A program made the position numbers and the translations under genes. A stretch of 64,000 nt of DNA, from NCBI GenBank assembly GCA_002794775.1, contig NBAY01000126.1, positions 1 through 64,000 on the forward strand, in the 5' to 3' direction. The DNA is from Porodaedalea pini. Its lineage: Eukaryota; Basidiomycota; Agaricomycetes; Hymenochaetales; Hymenochaetaceae. The stretch's first letter is position 1; each line of letters opens with the position of its first letter. The notes beneath the pieces were generated by a model. That model was not told the origin of the DNA and did no database searches. It was given only the letters and a program-made list of their open reading frames with translations. This document shows, piece after piece, positions 55,819 through 64,000 of the stretch.

Positions 55819-58505
55819 ATGTCAAGCGGAGGTGATTACTCTTGGTATGGTACGAATGGCGAGAATAGCTCGTGGGGCAAAGAGCAAGACTCGTGCCAGT
55901 GGGAGCTTGGCTCGTGGGGCAAGGAGCAAGGCTCGGGGGGCAAAGAGCAAGGCTTGGGGGGCAAAGAGCAAGGCTCGGGCCAGTGGGAGCTTCGCTCGTG
56001 GGGCAAAGAGCAAGGCTCGGGGGGCAAAGAGCAAGGCTCGGGGTGCAAGGAGCAAGGCTCGTACCAGTGGGATGGAGAGCTTGGCTCATGGAGCAATGAG
56101 CCTGGCCCGTGGGGCGATGAGCCTGGCTCGTGGGGCGATGAGCGTCGTTCGAGGAGCGAAGGACAACAACAGAATTCCTTACCTTTGAAAAAGACGCATG
56201 ATCTCGGTACGTTTGCGAGCTGCTGATTCTGAAATGCATTCTAAAGTATTCGCACGCAGATGAGAGTGTATACCCAGTACGAGCCCTAGATGCCCGAGTT
56301 TTGGCGGATATGCAGTATAACAAGAACGTCATCTCGAGTCCGAACGCAAACTGGGTACCGCAATACCCGATAGTGAATGAGAAACTTGGTGTTCTCAAAC
56401 ATGTCGATGGCTTTTGGGGAGGTCACAAATACAGCCGATGGCCCCAATTTTTCTCAAAAACTTCCATCCATCACGCTTGCATCCCGTTCGATGTGAATAA
56501 CACCACGGGTAGCTTTGTGCGCCTTTGTTCTCTCGTCGTAGACATTCCTTTGTACGATCCCAAAGAGTCTGAGGACTTTACGGAGGTCCTCCTGCTCGAC
56601 GAGGATGGTAACAAGGAGCACTGGCACGACAACGAACCGCAGATGCAAGTCGGCCGGTTGCGTCGAGAACTTATCGACAATTTGGAAACCGCACTGCTCT
56701 TGATAGCGGCGAAAACGCGAACTAGTGGCTCGATACGCAGGCAAGAAGGGTCCGACGACGGAATGGACAAGACATACAGGCGGTGCTTGCAAGCGGGCCA
56801 GTTTGGAGTTGAGCGCCTTCGCCTCCTGAAAAGCAGCTGGCGGCAGACGTTGTTCACTGTACGCGACATCCAGCGCTCCATTCTCGAACTGCATGGGCTG
56901 CATACGTACCTCGATGTCGTGCTGCCGCGCATCAAGTCGAAGCAATCCTATGAAACAGAGATCCTGCCTGTTCGCGGCGCATTCACTACCGAGCCCTCCG
57001 TCGTCAACCACCTCTATCGGATCGGTATACCTGTGTGGTTCATTTGTCGGCATGAACAGTTAGATGGAAAAATTTTTGCCGTCCGGGATTGTGTTCCATG
57101 GTTGAAGTACATTGAAAGCGGCTTATTCCAATTTAAAGGAAGGCCTCTTCACGACGGCTTTAGCTTTCAACTGGATGCGCATTTGCGAGATCTGTCGAGG
57201 AGTCAGTTCATGGTGGAAGACGACATCAGCGAGCTCCTCGAGCAAATGTACGGCTTTCAGAATCATCAACCTGGAGCTCCCGCTTTCAGTCATCCTTCGT
57301 CATTGTCGTCTGCTACGAAACACACTCAGGCTCCTCCTTCAATACCTTTGTCTTCAGTCCCTTCCACTGACGCAGCGTCCCGGGTGAACGTACCTTCAAA
57401 GAAGAAGAAGAGCTTCAAGAAGAGGGCCGAGAAAGAAAAGGCGGAGAACAAGGGGAAGCAGAAGGCGCAAAGCGAGCCTTACATTAACTACGCTCGTATC
57501 CTCCACATACCGAATGGAGTTGATGGTCGACCGGACCTGCCTTCGTACCACAAGGTCGTGTTGGGCAGTCTGACGAAACTCGGCACCATAGGCCAGAACA
57601 AGACCCACGCTGCACTCTACCCACTCCCTCCACCTTTCCTGCTCATCCACCCCAGCGCAGAAAAGACGGCGGATCTTTATCTCAACTACATCCGTATATG
57701 GCCTACATTGATTGATATGCTCCTCAAAGGCGGCATCTTCGACAAGTCAATATGGCGCAGGCTGCGAGACTGGAAGACCATCGTGCACGGCGACTACATG
57801 AAGTCCACGCCGCTCCCACCGAACACCGCCGATCCATTCGTAGAGCGCATCTACAACAGGATGCCTTCGGTACTAGATGCCAGTCCGTCCAGACAGGCTG
57901 CCAGTCACATCTCTCTCTCTTCGCATGATCGTGACATGCCAGACGCGAGCGACTTGCCTCCCGCGAAACGGCAACGAATTTCCGACAAGGCGACCATCAA
58001 GGTCGTGTTCGGCGTCGAGCGCCACTTGGAGCCGTTCGATCGAACTAAGCAGCAGGTATGGCGCGGTAAATCCGTCTCAACGGACTGCATAGGCCGCAAC
58101 AAGGTCCTTCGAATGGAAGTCCAGTGGGAACTTTCCGAGCTTTTATTCCGGTACGAGCTGTATGCGCTCGATCAACTGATCCTGCCACGCGAACGCATGA
58201 CAACGGACGAGCATCGGCAACGGAATGCTCTATTGAGCCGCATCTATCTCGGCACCACCGACGGCTCGACCACTGTCATTCCTGACATACGGAAGCCGAT
58301 AAGGGAGTACTGGGGAGAACAATTGGACGACGGCTCCGTCGAGGCCCTTTTCCTCATTCTGAAGGTGTGGCCTGGCTTCCCCACAAGCGTAGGTGCCAGT
58401 GTGAAGGACTTCTGTCCCTTGATCTCATTCTACATTGAGACCTTCGTTCGATATTTCAATCGCATTCCCTCTATGCACTGTAACGTTCCCGTCTCGCTGC
58501 TGTAG
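55819..58505 (+). CDS. Unknown 877-aa protein with N-terminal GKEQGS repeats
   Basis: Two exons (55819-56206, 56260-58505; joined ...THDL|DESVYPVRALD) give one frame of 877 aa. The N-terminus (MSSGGDYSWYGTNGENSSWG) leads into a degenerate in-frame repeat of G-G-K-E-Q-G-S units and W-G-D-E-P-G-S units up to residue ~115. The remaining 750 residues look folded, with blocks such as YDPKESEDFTEVLLLDEDGN, RRELIDNLETALLLIAAKTR, GIPVWFICRHEQLDGKIFAV, PYINYARILHIPNGVDGRPD and GIFDKSIWRRLRDWKTIVHG. A Lys-rich patch SKKKKSFKKRAEKEKAENKG and PAKRQRISDK are likely nuclear localisation signals. I recall similar sequences as Agaricomycete-specific hypothetical proteins, but know no function. It is the only intact large gene in the insertion besides the DUF6698 gene. 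Confidence 0.8.
55890..56065 (+). repeat. In-frame minisatellite (18-bp based)
   Basis: Repeats of GGCAAAGAGCAAGGCTCG with spacer units GGCCAGTGGGAGCTT. The period is a multiple of three, so copy-number change would lengthen or shorten the protein without breaking the frame. Confidence 0.85.
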
Positions 58506-58532
58506 CATCACTCATTATTGGATAGGATACAT

Positions 58533-58612
58533 TGTAATTATACGGCATAGTTCTTCATGTATTTAATGCAATTGTAGTTATACGACATAGTTCTTCAGGT
58601 ATTTAATGCAAT
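58533..58612 (+). repeat. Two tandem 40-bp copies
   Basis: TGTAATTATACGGCATAGTT... and TGTAGTTATACGACATAGTT... follow each other directly after the 877-aa gene, with three differences seen. Confidence 0.85.
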
Positions 58613-58976
58613 TATACTTTCCGTGTAATACTTGCAGAGATGCTTATAAGCATCGTATATAACCACCAAAGTCTTGCACAAGTATATGAGACGCTCGCAA
58701 AACTTACGCCTTGCTTATTATGGAAGTGACAGACTTTCCAGCACATTACATTTGCATGAAACATATGTACAACTATTTCATGCCCTTATATCCTTGTGGA
58801 AAGTCTTAAATTACCCTTACAACCTTGCACAATTATTATGCACGCTTATAAGCCTTTAGGAAGCCTTGTCATCCCATTAAAGCTACATATAACCTAATTT
58901 AGTCTGGTCCGATCATTACTGCGTCATTATCATTCCCAAAAGCGTATATCATTTGATGCAAAATTTTGTGATGTCA
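58613..58976. other. AT-rich right interior of the insertion
   Basis: Repeated CTTATAAG/CCTTATA-type words similar to those in the left interior at 49560-49860. No gene is seen. Confidence 0.45.
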
Positions 58977-59006
58977 CAGCTTGTCGAGTTTAACTTTCAT
59001 GTACCT
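58977..59006 (-). repeat. Right inverted repeat of the 10.2-kb insertion
   Basis: Inverted match to 48791-48820 (29/30), followed by TA. Confidence 0.85.
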
Positions 59007-59272
59007 TACAGGTGATCGTACTATCGACAAAACAGACGCGGCAATTCAATCTTGTTCTCCGACACACTTTTCTTTTCCACTGTTGTGTCTTTTGGATGGA
59101 CTTGGATAGGAGCCTTTTTTCTTGTGTTACTACGGTGCTTTCGGCCCTAACGAGCCTTCCGTACAAGGAAAGGATGCGCATAACGCGTAGATTTTTTAAA
59201 TACTAGACTTTCATTTCTGAAACTTGTCATATTGCTTTCCAAATGTGCCTTTTAATATACGATACGAGCAGT

Positions 59273-61533
59273 TCAAACAGATTTTAAAGACGCCAATAGA
59301 TGCTTATCGACTCCTGCAGCACTGAAAACGAATGCACCGATCATAGCGTCAGGCCGGACGATAACGGCAGCAGCTCGCCCAGCATCAGCGCCAAAGCCAT
59401 ACCCTTCATAGGCGTGTCCCTCGGAGTCTTTGAACACAGAATCCACATTCAGGCACGTGGAATCTGCGCCCGATGCACCCGCTGGGAGAATAAGCACTGA
59501 GCGGACGAGACCGTCTGGCAGCTTCGAAAGTGAATTGAGCAGAGATTGAGTCGTTGAATCGGAAGGGTTCGAGCTGAAGATGAGCGCGGTGTGAAAAGAT
59601 GGATCGAAGACGTCGAAGAGTCGCGCGATCGTCCGCTCCCCCTCCTTTGCATCGAGGCGAGTAAGTCCTGGAGCATCGGGAGCACGGTCCCCAGCTCGAA
59701 CGTCATGGCCTGCAATACCATATGCTTCGTGCTTCTCAGAGTGCTTCTCGAACCGCTCGTCAAATACGATAGAGCTCCATCGGTAGTTGAGATCGAGTTG
59801 GAAGAGTTTCCTACCCCTGAACCACCCCTCATTCTTATTTGCATGAGGCGCAAGGGACTCTGCAGCATGGAGGGCCTGACGCGTGTTCGCACTGATCGAA
59901 ATCTTGTTGAACAGCTCGGTCGTGATATTGAGCATTTCCGCGATGACAGGAATACGCTCGACTTCGAATGAGTCTAGCAGAGTAGGCGAGGCGCGCCCTT
60001 TGAGCACCAGTGCTAATTTCCAAGCGAGATTAAACTAGTAAATTGTTAGACTCCCACAGGATTGTAAGGATGGATGAGAAGTACACACAGAGTCTTGCAT
60101 GCTAGAGTTGAGACCCTGGCCGCCGGCAGGTGTGTGCACGTGTGCCGCGTCTGGGGATTGAATATGAGTAGGCGTCGACGACATAAGTCAGGAAGAAACC
60201 AAGTCTTTCACTCTCACCTCCGATGATGAAGACTCGCCTGTCACGGAATCGATCAGCGATGCGTATGTTGGGACTGAAAGAAAGAAAAAATGATCAACAT
60301 CGCTTGATTATTAATGCACGTAATTCGCTTACCGCCATTCACCTTGCGAGACGATGTGTGTGACCTTCAAGTCCGTCCGACATGAGATTTTGTTGAGCTC
60401 GGCTTGGACCGCTTCAACACTTCCTGTTTTCAATGCGTCGAAGTTCACTTCTGGTCCAGAAAAAAATGTCTGGAACACGCCAGCTTCAGTTGTGCCCCTC
60501 ATACCAATCCTGTCGAGTCAAGACCCATCAGCTCGATACTCGAACAAAATCAGAACCGTGAGGTGTTGCCTACATAGCCTTTCTCCCATCTCCCCACATA
60601 TAGCAATTCTAAACATCCATGAACTAAGAATCCGAAGCTTGAATGTCGTAAGACAGCGTCTGACCTTAAATCCCTGCACTCCTTCAACATGGGCATCAAT
60701 GAGGCACATTCTTCCTTCGCGGCTCTCACCAACAAAGCTTACGCCGAGCTGCTTGCGTACAGTGCCTTTGGAAACGAGAAGGTATAAACAGAAGAGAAGG
60801 AAACGAAGTAAAATTGAAACCCCTACTATGAGCACCATCCGCACCCACGACATAAGCAAACTTGGCGGTTTCTTCAACTTGCTCGCCATTTGCCGTCTTC
60901 GCCAAGTGGGCAACAACATCGTCTTCCTGCTGCTCGAGACTAGAAAGAGCACAGCCTAGCTCGACCTGGCACCCCAAATTCTCTATGTGCTTCCGAAGAA
61001 TCCGTAGATGAAGCCACTGTCCGAGCGATACTCCCTGAGTCTGGAAGACAAACAAAAAAAGGTCTTAGAGATGGTGAATTCCTATGACGGCAGAGAGACA
61101 TACAACTGGGAATGCAGGCGTTGGCTCGACTTTCTCTAGCATTTCCATAGATTTCACGATGCGATGAGGATCCTCAGGGTCGAAAAAGTGAAGAATCGGC
61201 CATCCTATCCCAGTACTTTGCACTTCGTCCCCGACTCCAAGAAAATGCTCGATTTCTAGAGTACGCGGCTTCATGTCGTCAATCAAAGCTTGACAAGAAG
61301 TTTATGCTTGTGCTTACCAGAATTCCACCCCCTCTTTCCCCGACGCAGTACTCCGTGTCTTTCTCAATGATGCGCACGGTCACTCCGTTTTTGAGGAGGG
61401 TCAGAGCTAGTAGGAGACCAGCAAGACCCGATCCGACCTAAACCAAAGGATGAAAAAGTCATTAGTTTCGCAAAGGAAACAGCGATGCAGGCACTCTTAC
61501 GACCAAGACTTGAGGCGGGTTCACTGAAGACAT
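59273..61533 (-). CDS. FAD-dependent monooxygenase, copy C
   Basis: Same exon pattern as copy A with more sequence divergence. Start MSSVNPPQVLV at 61533; PRTLEIEHFLGVGDEVQST; TQGVSLGQWLHLRILRKHIE; YVVGADGAHS; the conserved ...WR|... junction with GTAAGC donor; GGQGLNSS region; thioredoxin-like C-terminus ending ...VDKHLLASLKSV. The exon between introns 5 and 6 differs (NCYMWGDGRKAM against DFYRWGDMTKNI in A), a possible substrate-related change. No disabling mutation was noticed. The downstream flank (59010-59270) matches the A-B spacer, showing that whole units were duplicated. Confidence 0.88.
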
Positions 61534-62466
61534 GACAGGAAAAACTTGTCGTCTGGTGTTCCGGGATGCTGTACTTATATCTGCATCAAGGGGAGACGTC
61601 CGCTTCGATTAGATCATATTAAGTGAGAGCCTTCGCAAACACGTCCGCCAGGATGAACATCAGGTTGGCGAGACTGCCGAAACTCCATTTGGTGGTTAAT
61701 ATTAGCCATTGCCGACAGAAGCTCTTAATGAAATACTTTGAACTGTATGTCCCACCCGAAAGTACCTAGCTTTATTGCAGACAAAAGAACTGCATTTTTC
61801 AAGCCTTTGATAGAGATAAGTATCAGCATCAAGTTAGGGACCGCAGGAGGGGAGAGAGCGGTCGAATGAGTTTGCCCAACATCAACCCGAAGCTCAATGT
61901 ATCACGGCTAAGTTTGAGGCTGATGTACTCGACTTGCAGATGAATGATGGAGGCTTTAGAGTGTGATTGAAGCGGGAACGACATCGGCGCCGCGTCCCAA
62001 TACATAATTATCAGATCTTTCACGTAATCGAGTGCGACGTAATCAGACGGTTGAGCGTTCAGGCGACAACGCTCATGTTAGGCTGCAGGCTTTACAGATT
62101 CATAGTCATAGCGATGATGCAAAATAACCGATGCAGGACTACAAGGAAGCTCATCACAGGGGAGGATGTGATCGTCAACCAGACCGAACGTTTGTAAAGC
62201 TGTTTCACACCTTACATCCAAGCCAACTTCTCGTGGAACAGCACAGGAGAAGAAGAGTGGACCATGGACCTCACCAAATGTTTGCTATTTATCTCTCCTC
62301 AGCACGTTCTCTCTGTTTCATTCAAGTCAATCCTGGAAGTCGTATAAAGAACTCTTCTGCAGATGGCAGACAGCCTCAATTATGTATCGCCGAGCAAATT
62401 CCAAACAGAGAGTTTCATTTCTGGGCTGTGTTGCTTTTCAAATACGTCTTTTCCTATATGAGCGTT
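61534..62466. other. Spacer between copies C and D
   Basis: Contains a diverged version of the upstream block (CAGATCTTTCACGTAATCGA near 62010-62035), displaced to about 480 bp from the copy C start by extra sequence at about 61600-61950. No gene is seen. Confidence 0.5.
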
Positions 62467-64000
62467 TTAAACAGAATCGAACACCGATGAAAGATACTTA
62501 TTGACCCCCGCAGCACTTCGCACAAATGCACCGATCATAGCATCAGGCCGGACAATAAAGGCAGCAGGTCGCCCAGCATCAGCGCCCAAGCCATACCCTT
62601 CATAAGCATGTCTCTCAGAGTCTTTGAACACGAAATCCACACTCAGGGACTTGGTATCTGTGACCGATCCACTCGCTGGGAGAATGAGCACTGAGTGCAA
62701 CAGGCCTGTCGGCAACTTCGCAAGAGAGTCGAGAAGAGACTGAGCAATCGGATCGGAGGGGCTCGAGCTGAAGATGAGCGCGGTGTGCAAAGACGGATCA
62801 AAGACGTCAAAGAGCCGCGTGATCGTCCGCTCTCCCTCCTTCGCATTGAGGCGAGTGAGTCCCGGAGCATCGGGAGCACGGTCCCCAGCCCGGACGTCAT
62901 GGCCCTCAACACCGCAAGTATCACACTTCCCAGACTCCTTCTCAAACCGCTCATCAAAGACGATCGAGCTCCACCGGTAGTTGAGATCGAGTTGGAAGAG
63001 TTTCCTACCCCTGATCCACCCTTCGTCCTTATTCGCTCCAGACGCAAGGGACTCTGCATCCTGGAGGGCCTGACGAGTGTCCTCACGGGCCGATACCTTG
63101 TTGTAAAGCTCTGTCGTGATATTGAGGACCTCGGCGATGATAGGAATACGCTCGACTTCGAATGACTTCAGGAGGGCGGGGGATGAGTGTCCCTTGAGCA
63201 CAAGCACGAGCTTCCAAGCGAGATTGAACTAGAAAAGCTTTAAGGTCCTTTTTCAATGTTCCAATGCAAGGATGAACAGGATGCACATACAGAATCTTGC
63301 ATACTGGAGTTGAGGCCCTGACCACCCGTGATCGAGTGCACATGCGCTGCATCTAAGACTGAATATAAGCAGACGTCCAGAATAGGTGTCAAGTCTTCCA
63401 CACTCGCCTCCAACCAGGAAGACTCGCCCGTCATAGAATCGATTGGCGATGCGCATGTTGGGACTAAAGGAGTTCGTTCGATGCCGCTTGACCATTATTG
63501 CTGGAAACTCGCTCACCGCCAGTCACCCTGTGAGATGATATGTGAGATTTTGATGTCTTTCCTTCCCGAAGCTCTGTTGAATTCTTCTTGAACGGCTTCC
63601 ACACTCGCTGTCCTCAAAGCATCGAAATTCACTTCTGGTCCAGAAAGAAGCATCTGGAACACGTCAGCTTCAGTCGTGTGCCTCAGAGTAGCCCTGTCGA
63701 GTCGTGAACAATCAGTTCGATGCTGGAGCGAAATCAGACGGTAAGAATTAATATTGGTCTGCACATAGTCTTGCTCCAATCTCCCCATATATGAAACCCC
63801 TGAGTATACACGAACTGAGAATCCAAAGGTCGAATGTCGTAAGACAGCATCTGACCTTAAATCCCTGCATTCCTTCAACACGAGCATCAATGAGGCACAT
63901 TCTTCCTTCGCGGCTCTCACCAACAAAGCTTACGCCTAGCTGCTTGCGTACAGTGCCTTTGGAAATGAGAAGGTAAAAGCAGAAGAGAAGGAAAGGAAAT
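62467..64000 (-). CDS. FAD-dependent monooxygenase, copy D (5' part outside window)
   Basis: The 3' exons of a fourth copy are present. Stop at 62467; C-terminal exon 63231-62467 with GHDVRAGDRAPDAPGLTRLN and IVRPDAMIGAF; the exon DAAHVHSITGGQGLNSSMQD (63350 region); RIANRFYDGRVFLVG (63450 region); FNRASGRKDIKISHIISQGD (63560 region) with a GT donor. TVRKQLGVSFVGES lies near the edge, followed by intron to 64000. The N-terminal FAD-binding exons lie beyond the window. It is the most diverged copy (for example KCDTCGVEGHDV against KHEAYGIAGHDV). Confidence 0.88.

Larger units (their letters stand above)
48791..59006. mobile_element. 10.2-kb composite TIR-bounded insertion with captured gene fragments
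   Basis: A 30-bp sequence beginning AGGTACACGAAAGTTAAACT at 48791-48820 is repeated inverted at 58977-59006 with one mismatch. TA is found immediately outside on both sides. The sequence left of it (CACGTAATCAAGTGCAAC) and right of it (GATCGTACTATCGACAAAACAG) are adjacent in the A-B spacer at 45753-45800, so the 10.2 kb is an insertion into a B-C spacer of the same type. Inside are a DUF6698-type gene and two partial copies, a zinc-finger exon, two Ku70 exons, duplicated ~315-bp segments and an 877-aa gene. No complete transposase is recognised, so the class is open. Confidence 0.75.

Overview
The window is nuclear DNA from a filamentous basidiomycete, almost certainly an Agaricomycete. Genes carry many short introns (about 45-65 nt). 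The gene content fits that group: F-box/LRR proteins, a secreted ricin-B-type lectin fusion, DUF6698-type genes, a tandem family of FAD monooxygenases, and Tad-like LINE, chromodomain Ty3, pogo and Helitron elements. There is no prokaryotic signal. All spliced models were assembled by eye from splice sites and reading-frame continuity. Where exon coordinates are given, the exon lengths add up in frame.

Left third (1-19 kb). A Pro/Glu-rich protein runs off the left edge (1-667, minus). An alpha/beta hydrolase (1726-3161, minus) and the coatomer beta'-subunit gene (15919-18970, plus) were originally a divergent pair only about 225 bp apart. Their shared promoter region is now split by a nested pair of retroelements. 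A Tad-like LINE (3307-15828, putative 11-bp target duplication) is itself interrupted by a 6.3-kb chromodomain Ty3 element (6041-12316, perfect 5-bp duplication TAATG). The Ty3 element is dead, and most of its visible lesions are CpG to TpG/CpA changes.

Middle (19-42 kb). Host genes here are a membrane-anchored disordered protein, a secreted lectin fusion, a tandem dual-specificity phosphatase whose second domain is degenerate, two F-box proteins, a SLC35/TPT-type transporter and a probable mitochondrial disordered protein. Among them, at 29.1-35.9 kb, is a cluster of DNA transposons. It holds a 327-bp TIR element, a 5.16-kb pogo-like transposon (29860-35015) with an intact 751-aa transposase, and a Helitron relic with its 3' terminus. 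The pogo element encloses a decayed, intron-bearing fragment of the AAA-ATPase gene CDC48.

Right third (43-64 kb). At least four tandem copies (A-D) of a FAD-dependent aromatic-hydroxylase-like monooxygenase lie on the minus strand. Between copies B and C is a 10.2-kb insertion (48791-59006) bounded by 30-bp inverted repeats (29/30 identical). The undisturbed A-B spacer serves as an empty-site reference. The insertion carries a DUF6698-type gene plus two broken partial copies, a zinc-finger exon, two intact exons of the DNA-repair gene Ku70, and an 877-aa gene with an in-frame minisatellite.

The most unusual theme is that two unrelated TIR-bounded elements in one window each carry fragments of conserved cellular genes (CDC48 and Ku70).
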